Part shown: positions 8,073 to 16,736 of the stretch, piece after piece
Layout of the letters: every line of letters starts with the position of its first letter
Numbering within the stretch: the stretch's first letter is position 1
NCBI RefSeq assembly: GCF_011299575.1
Contig: NZ_CP049863.1
Location: forward strand, 310,001 to 374,000
DNA from: Leucobacter viscericola
Lineage (GTDB): Bacteria > Actinomycetota > Actinomycetes > Actinomycetales > Microbacteriaceae
Direction of reading: 5' to 3'
DNA length: 64,000 nucleotides
Translations under genes and position numbers: made by a program
Notes under the pieces: generated by a model
Database searches by the model: none
Seen by the model: the letters and a program-made list of their open reading frames with translations, nothing else
Told to the model about the DNA's origin: nothing

Positions 8073-10799
8073 TTGGCTGTGAACACACAGGATCCGTACG
8101 CACCTGATCACGACGATCTGGATCCGCAGGAAACCGCTGAGTGGCGCGATTCACTCGACGCGGTTGTTGAGGAGCGTGGCGCAGGTCGCGGCCGCGACAT
8201 TATGACGAGCTTGCTCGACCGCTCACGTCAGCTTCACCTCAACGTGCCGCAGGTGCCCACGACCGACTACGTCAACACCATCGCCTCTGACGACGAGCCG
8301 GAGTTCGAGGGCAACGAAATTCTTGAGCGCAACTACCGCTCCTGGATTCGCTGGAACGCAGCTATGACTGTGCACCGTGCGCAGCGCCCCGGCATTGGTG
8401 TCGGCGGCCACATCTCGACCTACGCTTCAGCAGCCTCACTTTACGAGGTCGGCTTCAACCACTTCTTCCGCGGTCAGGATCACCCCGGCGGTGGCGACCA
8501 GATCTTCGTGCAGGGTCACGCCTCCCCCGGCATGTACGCTCGCGCCTTCCTTGAGGGACGCCTCAGCGCGGATCAGCTTGACGGTTTCCGCCAGGAGAAG
8601 TCGCACCTCGGTGGCGGCCTTCCCAGCTACCCGCACCCCCGCCTGGCGCCCGACTTCTGGCAGTTCCCGACCGTGTCGATGGGCCTCGGCCCGATCAACG
8701 CGATCTACCAGGCGCAGCTCAACAAGTACCTGACGAACCGCGGCATCAAGGACGCCTCTGACCAGCACGTCTGGGCGTTCCTCGGTGACGGCGAGATGGA
8801 CGAGGTTGAGAGCCGCGGTCAGCTGCAGGTCGCGGCAAACGAGGGCCTCGATAACCTCACCTTTGTCATCAACTGCAACCTGCAGCGCCTCGACGGTCCC
8901 GTGCGCGGCAACGGCAAGATCATCCAGGAGCTCGAGAGCTACTTCCGTGGTGCGGGCTGGAACGTCATCAAGGTTGTCTGGGGTCGCGAGTGGGACGACC
9001 TGCTCGCCCGCGACACCGACGGTGCTCTGCTGAACCTGATGAACACCACCCCTGACGGTGACTTCCAGACCTACAAGGCCGAGAGTGGCGGGTTTGTTCG
9101 CGAGCACTTCTTCGGTCGTGACGAGCGCACGCTCGGTCTCGTTGAGAACTACACCGACGAGCAGATCTGGGGTCTGCGCCGCGGTGGCCACGACTACCGC
9201 AAGGTCTACGCCGCTTACAAGGCTGCCACCGAGCACAAGGGTCGCCCGACGGTTATCCTCGCCAAGACCATTAAGGGTTACGGCCTCGGCCCGCACTTCG
9301 AGGGCCGCAACGCGACCCACCAGATGAAGAAGATGACGCTGGAAGACCTCAAGCTCTTCCGCGACACCATGCACATCCCGATCTCCGATGCGCAGCTTGA
9401 AGCCGATCCGTACCTGCCGCCCTACTACCACCCGGGTGAGAAAGACGAGGCGATCCAGTACATCCACGAGCGCCGTCGTGAACTCGGTGGCTACTTGCCC
9501 GAGCGTCGCACGAAGCACACTGAGCTGGCACTGCCCGAGCCGAAGAGCTACGCGATCGCTGCTAAGGGATCGGGCACGCAGGAGGCCGCAACCACGATGG
9601 TCTTCGTGCGTATGCTCAAGGACCTGATGCGCGACAAGAACATGGGCTCGCGCTTTGTGCCGATCATTCCCGACGAGGCGCGCACCTTTGGCATGGACTC
9701 GTACTTCCCGACCTCGAAGATCTACAACCCGCACGGCCAGAACTACGTCTCGGTCGACCGCGAGTTGCTGCTCGCCTACAAGGAGAGCCCGCAGGGTGTG
9801 CTGCTCCACGTCGGCATCAACGAGGCCGGCGCGACCGCGGCGTTCACCGCTGTCGGTACTTCGTACTCGACGCACGGCGAGCCGCTGATCCCGATCTACA
9901 TCTTCTACTCGATGTTCGGTTTCCAGCGCACGGGTGATGCCTTCTGGGCTGCGGGCGACCAGATGGCGCGCGGTTTCATCCTTGGCGCAACCGCTGGCCG
10001 CACCACGCTCACCGGCGAGGGCCTGCAGCACGCCGACGGTCACTCGATGGCGCTTGCCGCGACAAACCCGGCTGTTATCGCCTACGACCCGGCCTACGGC
10101 TACGAGATCGGGCACATCATGCGCTCCGGTGTTGAGCGCATGTACGGTGGCGAGCACTCGGATCCGAACGTGATGTACTACCTCACGATCTACAACGAGC
10201 CGATCGTTCACCCGGCAGAGCCGGAGAACGTTGACGTTGAGGGCATCGTGCGCGGCATGCACCTTGTCAGCCCCGCCGCCGAGGGTGCGCACGCAGCGCA
10301 GATTCTCGCCTCGGGTGTTGCTGTTCCCTGGGCGATCGAGGCACAAGAGATCCTCGCTCGCGACTGGAACGTTGCGGCAGACGTGTGGAGTGTCACCAGC
10401 TGGAACGAGCTCAGCCGTGACGGTGTTGCCGCAGAGGATCACAACTTCCGCCACATGGATAAGCCAGTTCGTGTGCCCTATCTCGCTGAGAAGCTTGCCG
10501 GCCACGACGGTCCCGTTGTTGCGGTGAGCGACTGGGCAAAGCTGGTTCCCGAGCAGATCCGTCCGTATGTTCCGGGTGACTACTCGGTGCTCGGTGCTGA
10601 CGGCTTTGGCTTCTCAGACACGCGCCAGGCAGCACGTCGCTACTTCGGCATCGACCGCGAGTCGGTCGTCGTGAAGGTACTGCAGCGGCTCGCCGCTCAG
10701 GGCAAGATCGACGCCGATATTCCGGCGAAGGCTGCCGAGCAGTACAAGCTCAACGACGTCAACGCTGGTTCGACCGGCGGCGCCGGCGGAGAGGCCTAG
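8073..10799 (+). CDS. aceE: Pyruvate dehydrogenase E1 component, homodimeric
   Basis: At about 908 residues this is the homodimeric E1 (AceE) that decarboxylates pyruvate with thiamine diphosphate and passes the acetyl group to the E2 lipoyl domain, giving acetyl-CoA. Visible landmarks are the TPP motif starting at GDGEMDE, the region around [14 protein letters not shown], and the C-terminal transketolase-like domain. I choose TTG at 8073 because GGAGA lies 6 nt upstream; a start at 8028 would precede this site and a GTG at 8079 is also possible. fasR begins 11 bp downstream, placing acetyl-CoA supply next to fatty acid synthesis, as in other actinomycetes. Confidence 0.95.
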   Translation: MAVNTQDPYAPDHDDLDPQETAEWRDSLDAVVEERGAGRGRDIMTSLLDRSRQLHLNVPQVPTTDYVNTIASDDEPEFEGNEILERNYRSWIRWNAAMTVHRAQRPGIGVGGHISTYASAASLYEVGFNHFFRGQDHPGGGDQIFVQGHASPGMYARAFLEGRLSADQLDGFRQEKSHLGGGLPSYPHPRLAPDFWQFPTVSMGLGPINAIYQAQLNKYLTNRGIKDASDQHVWAFLGDGEMDEVESRGQLQVAANEGLDNLTFVINCNLQRLDGPVRGNGKIIQELESYFRGAGWNVIKVVWGREWDDLLARDTDGALLNLMNTTPDGDFQTYKAESGGFVREHFFGRDERTLGLVENYTDEQIWGLRRGGHDYRKVYAAYKAATEHKGRPTVILAKTIKGYGLGPHFEGRNATHQMKKMTLEDLKLFRDTMHIPISDAQLEADPYLPPYYHPGEKDEAIQYIHERRRELGGYLPERRTKHTELALPEPKSYAIAAKGSGTQEAATTMVFVRMLKDLMRDKNMGSRFVPIIPDEARTFGMDSYFPTSKIYNPHGQNYVSVDRELLLAYKESPQGVLLHVGINEAGATAAFTAVGTSYSTHGEPLIPIYIFYSMFGFQRTGDAFWAAGDQMARGFILGATAGRTTLTGEGLQHADGHSMALAATNPAVIAYDPAYGYEIGHIMRSGVERMYGGEHSDPNVMYYLTIYNEPIVHPAEPENVDVEGIVRGMHLVSPAAEGAHAAQILASGVAVPWAIEAQEILARDWNVAADVWSVTSWNELSRDGVAAEDHNFRHMDKPVRVPYLAEKLAGHDGPVVAVSDWAKLVPEQIRPYVPGDYSVLGADGFGFSDTRQAARRYFGIDRESVVVKVLQRLAAQGKIDADIPAKAAEQYKLNDVNAGSTGGAGGEA

Positions 10800-10810
10800 G
10801 CGGGGCATCC

Positions 10811-12034
10811 GTGGCTGAGCGCTCAAAAGAACAGGAGCTCGCCTGGTTACGCACCATCGCGGGTGAGCTCGCCACGCAGACCATCGCGCGGCTCGACGAG
10901 ACCCTGCCCTGGTACGGCAACATGCCGCCGAGCCGCCGCTCGGCGGTGGGTCTCGTCGCCCAAACCGGCATCAGCTCGTTCATTCAGTGGTACGAGAACC
11001 CCTCGGCAACCCCGTGGATCGCCTCTGACGTGTTCAGTTCGGCGCCCCGCGAGCTACTGCGCTCGATCAGCCTGCAGGAAACGCTGCAGCTGATTCGGGT
11101 TGTTGTGTCGGTGGTTGAGGATCGCGTGGCGCCTCGAAGCGAGGCGCTGCGCGAGGCGATCCTCCACTACTCTCGTGACGTCGCTTTCGCGGCCGCCGAT
11201 GTCTATGCGCGAGCCGCAGAGGCCCGTGGGCTCTGGGACGCGCGCCTTGAGGCCCTCGTCGTCGACTCGATCCTTACGGGCGAGTCTGACGACGAACTGC
11301 CGAGCAGGATCGCGGCGCTCGGCTGGCACGGAGACGGTGAGGCCGCGGTGCTGGTTGGCACCTCGGAGCGCTTCGTTGACGTCGACCAGCTCCGCAGGCT
11401 CGCGCGACACGCCGGTGCTGATCTGCTGATCGGCCTGCAAGGAACTCGGCTCGTGGTGGTACTGGGACGCATGGCGATTCCCGTCAAGGATGCAAACGGG
11501 GCTGAATCAGTTCCGCTGAGTTTCCTTGAAATCGCGCAGCGACTCTCCGACAGTTTTTCTGAGGGCCCACTGGTGCTCGGCCCGACGGTTGAGAACCTCG
11601 TGGAGGCCTCCCGCAGTGCCCGTGCGGCGCTCGCCGGTGTCGCCGTGGCGCGCGCCTGGCGCAACTCGCCGCGTCCGGTACTGGCCGACGATCTGCTCCC
11701 CGAGCGCGCGCTCGCGGGCGACGGATTGGCGAGGCGTACACTCATCGAGCAGATCTACGAACCGCTCGCGGCGCAGTCTGGCGAACTCATGGAGACCCTG
11801 TGGTGTTACCTCGATAACGGGCGATCGCTCGAGGCAACCGCGCGCGAGTTGTTTGTGCACCCCAACACGGTGCGCTACCGGTTGAAGAAGGTGTCCGAGA
11901 TTATCGGGTGGAACGCCACCGGCGCGCGCGAGGCCCTTATCTTGCAGTCCGCGCTCATCGCTGGTTCCATCGCCCAGCACGGAGCCCGCCGCTCCTCCAC
12001 GCCGAGAGAACGCGCCGTAACCACCAAAAAATGA
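10811..12034 (+). CDS. fasR: FasR-like transcriptional regulator of the fab operon (PucR/CdaR-type HTH)
   Basis: The 407-residue protein has an N-terminal ligand or dimerisation region, a GGDEF-like middle, and a C-terminal PucR/CdaR-type helix-turn-helix (segment FVHPNTVRYRLKKVSEIIGW). In Streptomyces the equivalent gene directly upstream of fabD is fasR, which activates fabD-fabH-acpP-fabF; position and family here are the same, so I use that name by synteny. It begins at GTG 10811, right after aceE. An imperfect inverted repeat between this gene and fabD could be its binding site. Confidence 0.8.
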   Translation: MAERSKEQELAWLRTIAGELATQTIARLDETLPWYGNMPPSRRSAVGLVAQTGISSFIQWYENPSATPWIASDVFSSAPRELLRSISLQETLQLIRVVVSVVEDRVAPRSEALREAILHYSRDVAFAAADVYARAAEARGLWDARLEALVVDSILTGESDDELPSRIAALGWHGDGEAAVLVGTSERFVDVDQLRRLARHAGADLLIGLQGTRLVVVLGRMAIPVKDANGAESVPLSFLEIAQRLSDSFSEGPLVLGPTVENLVEASRSARAALAGVAVARAWRNSPRPVLADDLLPERALAGDGLARRTLIEQIYEPLAAQSGELMETLWCYLDNGRSLEATARELFVHPNTVRYRLKKVSEIIGWNATGAREALILQSALIAGSIAQHGARRSSTPRERAVTTKK

Positions 12035-12036
12035 GC

Positions 12037-12085
12037 ACTTCCTACAACGATTTCCCGAATTTGTGGTGTCGTATATGCAGGAAGT
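12037..12085. promoter_or_regulatory. Inverted repeat in the fasR-fabD gap, possible FasR operator
   Basis: ACTTCCT (12037-12043) and AGGAAGT (12079-12085) form a perfect 7-bp outer pair, with a weaker inner match (ACAACGA against TCGTATATGC). The repeat fills most of the 79-bp gap between the fasR stop and the fabD start, where a FasR-type activator is expected to bind. Confidence 0.4.
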
Positions 12086-12113
12086 TCGCCAATGATCTGA
12101 GAAACTGGAACAC

Positions 12114-13031
12114 GTGATTGTCATCGCCTGCCCTGGACAGGGCTCTCAGACCCCTGGCTTTTTGAACGAGTGGCTCGATTTACCGGGTGCACGCGAGGCC
12201 CTCGGTGTCGCGTCGGAACGCGCCGGAGTGGATCTGATCCAGCACGGAACCGTGAGCGACGCCGACACGATTCGCGACACCGCTATTGCGCAGCCGCTGA
12301 TCGTGGCGGCGAGCCTTCTCGCCTGGAATCAGCTGTCTGCGCTGACCGCACTCGATGGTGCAGGCGTGGCGGGTCACTCCGTTGGCGAGTTTGCGGCGGC
12401 CGCTGCGGCCGGTGTGCTGGGCGAGGGTGATTCCCTGCAGCTCGTGGGCGTGCGCGGTCGTGCGATGGCCGAGGCTGCTGCTCAGGTCGAGACCGGCATG
12501 GCAGCGGTTGTTGGCGGTGTTGAAGACGATGTGCTCGCGAAGATTGAAGCGCACGGCCTCACCCCCGCAAACCGCAACGGCGGTGGCCAGATCGTTGCCG
12601 CTGGCGCCCTGTCGGCGCTCGATGCGCTCGCAGACGACGCACCCCGAGGCGCGCGCGTGATCAAGTTGCAGGTTGCCGGTGCGTTCCACACCTCCTACAT
12701 GTCAGGTGCGATTCCGGCTCTTCAGGCTGCGGCCGACGGCATCGTGGCGGCTGATCCGGACCGCCCACTCTGGACAAACAGCGACGGCTCCCTCGTCACC
12801 AGCGGCGCAGACTATGTGAAGCTGCTGGTCTCGCAGGTCGCGAACCCCGTGCGCTGGGATGCCTGCATGGAGAGCTTCCAGAGTGCCGGGATCACCGGTC
12901 TCATTGAGCTCGCACCCGCTGGTGCACTTACTGGAATCGCCAAGCGTGCACTGAAGGGTGTTCCCACCGTCGCCGTGAAGACCCCGGCAGATCTCGAGGC
13001 AGCGGTCGCGCTCATCGCGGACGCCGCCTAA
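12114..13031 (+). CDS. fabD: Malonyl-CoA:ACP transacylase
   Basis: FabD loads malonate from malonyl-CoA onto ACP to supply the fatty acid elongation cycle. The 305-residue protein has the PGQGSQ motif at residues 7-12, the nucleophile elbow GHSVGE with Ser89, and the catalytic His region in GAFHTSYM. The start is GTG 12114; the upstream sequence is only weakly Shine-Dalgarno-like. It is the first gene of the four-gene fab operon, with fabH following 17 bp later. Confidence 0.95.
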   Translation: MIVIACPGQGSQTPGFLNEWLDLPGAREALGVASERAGVDLIQHGTVSDADTIRDTAIAQPLIVAASLLAWNQLSALTALDGAGVAGHSVGEFAAAAAAGVLGEGDSLQLVGVRGRAMAEAAAQVETGMAAVVGGVEDDVLAKIEAHGLTPANRNGGGQIVAAGALSALDALADDAPRGARVIKLQVAGAFHTSYMSGAIPALQAAADGIVAADPDRPLWTNSDGSLVTSGADYVKLLVSQVANPVRWDACMESFQSAGITGLIELAPAGALTGIAKRALKGVPTVAVKTPADLEAAVALIADAA

Positions 13032-13048
13032 CCGAAAGGAATTCGCAG

Positions 13049-14053
13049 ATGGCTCAACTCAATCAGCCCACCGGGCCCGCTTTTACGCGTTTGCTCTCTG
13101 TGGGCGCTGCCCGCGGTGAACTGAACGTTCCAAACGAAGACATCATCGGCCCCATCGATTCCTCAGACGAGTGGATCCGCCAGCGCACCGGCATCATTCA
13201 GCGTCGTCGCGCGGGTGCAGACGTTGAGGCGGTAGATCTTGCTGTCGCCGCTGGTGAAGAGGCTATCGAGCGCTCAGGCTTGAACCGTGAAGACATCGAC
13301 GGGGTCATCATCTCGACGATCTCGAACGTTGCCGTGACCCCCTCGATGGCCGCGCTGGCTGCATACCGCCTCGGGCTCACCCCCGCCGCCGCGTTTGATA
13401 TCTCTGCAGCGTGTGCCGGTTACGTGTACGGCGTCGCCCAGGCCGATAGCCTCGTGCGATCCGGAACCTGCAAGAACGTGCTCGTTATCGGTGCTGAGAA
13501 GCTCTCTGAGATCATCGACCCTACCGACCGCAGCATTTCATTCTTGCTCGCTGACGGTGCGGGTGCGGTTGTTGTTGGGCCGAGCGACCACACGGGGATC
13601 GGTCCGACCGTGTGGGGCTCCGACGGCGAGAAGTGGGACGCGATCAGCGTCACCTCGAAGTTCCAGGAGTACCGCCACGGCAACGGTGAGATCCCGTGGC
13701 CCACGCTGCGCCAGGATGGCCAGACCGTGTTCCGCTGGGCAGTGTGGGAGATGGCCAAGGCCGCACGCCGCACCCTCGAGGAATCAGGGGTCGAGGCATC
13801 GGATCTCGCGGCCTTTATTCCGCACCAGGCCAACATGCGCATCGTTGACGAGTTCGCGAAGCAGTTGAAGCTGCCGGAGAGCGTTGTTGTCGCCCGTGAC
13901 ATCGAAATGCAGGGTAATACCTCGGCCGCGTCGATCCCCCTCGCAATGCACGCCCTGCTTGAGGAACACCCTGAGCTTTCGGGCGGCCTCGCGCTCACGA
14001 TCGGCTTTGGCGCCGGACTCGTGTATGGCGCGCAGATCGTCGAATTGCCGTAG
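13049..14053 (+). CDS. fabH: 3-oxoacyl-ACP synthase III (KAS III)
   Basis: FabH condenses a short acyl-CoA primer with malonyl-ACP to start fatty acid chains. The 334-residue sequence has the Cys-His-Asn triad: Cys122 in SAACAGY, His259 in IPHQANMR and Asn290 in MQGNTSAAS. In actinomycetes this enzyme usually prefers branched primers, but that cannot be read from the sequence. The ATG at 13049 follows AAAGGA. It lies between fabD and acpP. Confidence 0.95.
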   Translation: MAQLNQPTGPAFTRLLSVGAARGELNVPNEDIIGPIDSSDEWIRQRTGIIQRRRAGADVEAVDLAVAAGEEAIERSGLNREDIDGVIISTISNVAVTPSMAALAAYRLGLTPAAAFDISAACAGYVYGVAQADSLVRSGTCKNVLVIGAEKLSEIIDPTDRSISFLLADGAGAVVVGPSDHTGIGPTVWGSDGEKWDAISVTSKFQEYRHGNGEIPWPTLRQDGQTVFRWAVWEMAKAARRTLEESGVEASDLAAFIPHQANMRIVDEFAKQLKLPESVVVARDIEMQGNTSAASIPLAMHALLEEHPELSGGLALTIGFGAGLVYGAQIVELP

Positions 14054-14134
14054 CGAATCCTCGACACTGACTACAAACCCGTAGAATCTTCCAGAACCTA
14101 AACAGTTCCCAATCCAATCAAAAGGAGAAACAGA

Positions 14135-14383
14135 ATGGCATTCAGCAACGAAGAGGTACTCGCGGGACTCGCGGAGCTCATCAACGACGAGACCGGTATC
14201 GCGGCTGACGTTGTTGCACTCGACAAGTCCTTCACCGACGACCTGGACATCGACTCGATCTCGATGATGACCATCGTCGTTAACGCAGAAGAGAAGTTCG
14301 ACGTGAAGATCCCCGACGAAGAGGTCAAGAACCTCAAGACCGTTGGCGACGCAGTCGACTTCATCGTCAAGGCTCAGGCCTAA
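14135..14383 (+). CDS. acpP: Acyl carrier protein
   Basis: This 82-residue acidic protein carries the growing acyl chain on a phosphopantetheine arm. The attachment site is Ser41 in LDIDSIS; the usual DSL is DSI here, which is common in actinomycetes. A strong AAAGGAG site precedes the ATG at 14135. A GC-rich hairpin immediately follows the gene and probably separates its expression from that of fabF. Confidence 0.96.
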   Translation: MAFSNEEVLAGLAELINDETGIAADVVALDKSFTDDLDIDSISMMTIVVNAEEKFDVKIPDEEVKNLKTVGDAVDFIVKAQA

Positions 14384-14393
14384 TTTTGTGAGT

Positions 14394-14418
14394 GGGAGGC
14401 GGGTCTAGCCCGCCTCCC
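14394..14418 (+). terminator. GC-rich hairpin between acpP and fabF
   Basis: GGGAGGCGGG and CCCGCCTCCC form a perfect 10-bp stem with loop TCTAG, 10 nt after the acpP stop codon. No T-run follows, so it is more likely an mRNA-stabilising or partial attenuation hairpin than a complete terminator. It would raise ACP output relative to fabF. Confidence 0.65.
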
Positions 14419-14469
14419 AACGCATCACCATTGTTAATCGGACCACACGATCACGCGGAGCACATACAC

Positions 14470-15708
14470 ATGACGAAGAAGATTGTCGTTACTGGTATCG
14501 GCGCGACGTCGCCCATTGGCGGCACGGCCCGAGAGAGCTGGGAAGCGCTGCTCGCAGGCGCATCCGGGACTCGAACGCTAGAACACGAGTGGGTTTCTCA
14601 GTACGAGTTGCCCGTGCACTTCGCCGCAGAGGCGATTGTGCGACCAGAAGAAGTACTTGCCCGGCCTGTCGCAAAGCGGCTCGACCCGTCAGCTCAGTTT
14701 GCGCTGATCGCGGCGATGGAGGCTTTTGCAGACGCGGGCTCCCCCGAACTTCCCTCAGAGCGCCTGGGCGTTGACTGGGCTACCGGCATCGGTGGCCTGT
14801 GGTCGCTGCTCGACGCCTGGGACACACTTCGCGAGAAGGGCCCGCGTCGCGTTATGCCGCTGACCGTGCCCATGCTCATGCCCAACGCGCCGTCAGCCGC
14901 CGTTTCGATGCACTTCGAGGCGCGCGCCTACGCCCGCACGGTTGCCTCGGCTTGCGCGTCAAGCACCGAGTCGCTGGTGAACGCCTACGAGCACCTGCAG
15001 GCTGGCTACGCTGATGTGGTTATCGCCGGTGGCTCAGAGTCCGCGATCCACCCGATCACGCTGGCTTCGTTCTCGTCGATGCAGGCACTGTCGAAGCGCA
15101 ACGACGATCCCAGCACCGCCTCGCGGCCGTACTCGATCGACCGTGACGGCTTTGTCATGGGTGAGGGCGCCGCTGCGCTCGTGCTCGAGACAGAGGAACA
15201 CGCGCTCGCTCGTGGCGCTCGCATTTACGCCGAGATCGCCGGTGGTGGCGTGACGGCTGATTCGTACCACATCACGGCTCCTGAGCCCGAGGGCAAGGGT
15301 GCAAGCCGCGCCGTGCGTATGGCGCTGGAGCAGGCGGGCGCGTCCGTCGATGAGGTCACACACATCAACGCGCACGCCACATCGACTCCCACCGGAGACA
15401 TCGCTGAGTATGGCGCCCTGCGCTCCATCTTCGGTGATCGTGTTGACTCGATTCCGGTCTCGGCAACGAAGGGCGCAACGGGTCACCTGCTCGGTGGCAC
15501 GGGCGCGCTCGAGGCCGTGTTCACGGTGCTCGCGGTGCAGAATCGCGTTGCTCCCCCGACGATCAACATTTCGGAGCAGGATCCCGAGATCCCGCTCACC
15601 ATCTCGGGGCAGCCGATTCCGCTCGGTGATGGGCCGCAGCTGGCCATCTCGAACTCGTTTGGGTTCGGTGGGCACAACGCTGTGGTGGCGATTCGCTCGG
15701 TCGATTAA
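14470..15708 (+). CDS. fabF: 3-oxoacyl-ACP synthase II (KAS II)
   Basis: FabF elongates acyl-ACP with malonyl-ACP. The start is the ATG at 14470, giving the canonical KKIVVTGIGATSPIGG N-terminus; an upstream GTG at 14392 would lie inside the intergenic hairpin. The 412-residue protein has the Cys-His-His triad: Cys162 in SACASS, His302 in NAHATSTPTGD and His339 in ATGHLLGG. It is the last gene of the operon, which ends at the terminator at 15734-15789. Confidence 0.95.
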   Translation: MTKKIVVTGIGATSPIGGTARESWEALLAGASGTRTLEHEWVSQYELPVHFAAEAIVRPEEVLARPVAKRLDPSAQFALIAAMEAFADAGSPELPSERLGVDWATGIGGLWSLLDAWDTLREKGPRRVMPLTVPMLMPNAPSAAVSMHFEARAYARTVASACASSTESLVNAYEHLQAGYADVVIAGGSESAIHPITLASFSSMQALSKRNDDPSTASRPYSIDRDGFVMGEGAAALVLETEEHALARGARIYAEIAGGGVTADSYHITAPEPEGKGASRAVRMALEQAGASVDEVTHINAHATSTPTGDIAEYGALRSIFGDRVDSIPVSATKGATGHLLGGTGALEAVFTVLAVQNRVAPPTINISEQDPEIPLTISGQPIPLGDGPQLAISNSFGFGGHNAVVAIRSVD

Positions 15709-15733
15709 GGATCAGCGAGCCGCAACAAACTGC

Positions 15734-15789
15734 AACGGCTTCATGCTTCTCAGCGCTACGCGATACCTTAGAAGCATGAAGCCGTTTTT
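15734..15789 (+). terminator. Rho-independent terminator of the fab operon, overlapping the next gene start
   Basis: A 16-bp stem (ACGGCTTCATGCTTCT against AGAAGCATGAAGCCGT), extended by one A-T pair, has a 19-nt loop and ends in five T. It lies 26 bp after the fabF stop. Its 3' arm contains the ATG (15776) of the amidotransferase gene. Confidence 0.9.
15764..15769 (+). promoter_or_regulatory. Possible -10 element for a leaderless transcript
   Basis: TACCTT in the terminator loop fits the TAnnnT actinobacterial -10 pattern and ends 6 nt before the ATG at 15776, where no Shine-Dalgarno sequence is seen. That spacing is typical of leaderless mRNAs. A short motif like this can occur by chance. 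Confidence 0.35.
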
Positions 15790-16537
15790 GCTCGTGACCT
15801 CGCGCGGTGAGGATGACGTAGCTGCCGAAGAGCACGCTGCCTACTGCCGGCTGACGGGGCTGCTCCCGGAACAGCTTGAGTGGTGTCGCATTGATCGGGA
15901 GCCTCTCGGGCACGTTGATTTTTCGCGTTTCTCGGGCATCATCCTTGCCGGTAGTCCCTTCACAGTGAGTGAGCCGAGCGAGCGGAAGTCTGCGACTGAG
16001 TTGCGGGTGGAGCGAGAGCTCGCCGCCCTGCTTGACGAAGTGATCGAGCGTGACTTTCCCTTTCTGGGAGTCTGTTACGGCGTCGGCACGATCGGGGCAC
16101 ACCAGGGTGCACGCGTCGACCGCACCTACGGCGAACCGTCGCAGGCCGTGCGCATTACGCTGACCGACGCCGGTCATGAAGATGCGCTGTTTCGTGAACT
16201 TCCCGTCACCTTTGACGCTTTTGTTGGGCACAAGGAAGCGGTGAGTGAGGTTCCCTCCAGCATTACGGTGCTCGCAGGATCCGCCACGTGTCCCGTGCAG
16301 GCGTTTCGAGTCGGTCGTAACGTGTACGCCACGCAGTTCCACCCCGAACTAGACACCGCGGCGTTTACCGATCGGGTGCGCACCTACGCCCACCACGGCT
16401 ACTTTGACCCGGTTGAGGTTGACGCGATCGTAGAGGGCGCCGAGCGGGCAGACGTTCGTGCCTCGCACATGGTGCTGGGGCGCTTTATCGAGGAGTATCT
16501 CGCCTCGATTCCGGCGGTCTACTCAAAAAGCGCCTGA
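15776..16537 (+). CDS. Class I glutamine amidotransferase domain protein
   Basis: The 253-residue protein is a stand-alone class I glutamine amidotransferase of the GMP synthase-like type. The nucleophile is Cys100 in FLGVCYGVGTIG and the catalytic His-Glu pair is in QFHPELD; the usual Gln after the Cys motif is replaced, so ammonia production from glutamine is not certain. Such stand-alone proteins often hydrolyse gamma-glutamyl compounds or have unknown partners. I use the ATG at 15776 because translation from farther upstream would run through the fabF end. Start and promoter are embedded in the fab terminator. Confidence 0.82.
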   Translation: MKPFLLVTSRGEDDVAAEEHAAYCRLTGLLPEQLEWCRIDREPLGHVDFSRFSGIILAGSPFTVSEPSERKSATELRVERELAALLDEVIERDFPFLGVCYGVGTIGAHQGARVDRTYGEPSQAVRITLTDAGHEDALFRELPVTFDAFVGHKEAVSEVPSSITVLAGSATCPVQAFRVGRNVYATQFHPELDTAAFTDRVRTYAHHGYFDPVEVDAIVEGAERADVRASHMVLGRFIEEYLASIPAVYSKSA

Positions 16538-16572
16538 CACTCGGGTTTTTGGCTTCCTGCGTGAGCTTGCTA

Positions 16573-16617
16573 ATGGTCATCCTGCGCGAGCCAGCTGATG
16601 GTCATCCTGCGCGAGCC
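16573..16617. repeat. Two 20-bp direct repeats in the amidotransferase-HNH gap
   Basis: ATGGTCATCCTGCGCGAGCC occurs at 16573-16592 and 16598-16617. The second copy continues as TGCGAGTCGCAAGATCCC, which can fold back on the ATCCTGCG part with one mismatch. The layout resembles a dispersed intergenic palindromic repeat family, which is unverifiable from one window. Confidence 0.7.
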
Positions 16618-16710
16618 TGCGAGTCGCAAGATCCCTCCCGTAATAGAAGCACACCTTCGCTAACAAGACTCGATATTTATGAATAAACATTGAGTTATCC
16701 CTAGGTAACC

Positions 16711-16729
16711 TTTCCCAGTGTGTGGGAAA
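16711..16729 (+). promoter_or_regulatory. Hairpin or operator over the HNH gene ribosome binding site
   Basis: TTTCCCAGTGTGTGGGAAA is a perfect 7-bp inverted repeat with a 5-nt loop ending 7 nt before the ATG at 16737. Its 3' arm (GGGAAA) is the only candidate ribosome binding site, so the fold could limit translation, or the site could be a repressor operator. Confidence 0.45.
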
Positions 16730-16736
16730 ATGATGT

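Noticed and set aside
8436..10505. 689-residue open frame antisense to aceE
   Set aside because: It is the mirror of a highly biased coding frame in a GC-rich gene. It has no recognisable domain, and the sense frame is a complete AceE.
15299..15775. Long upstream part of the amidotransferase frame
   Set aside because: It lies inside fabF in another frame and continues through the terminator loop. The conserved protein starts at MKPFLLVTSRG.
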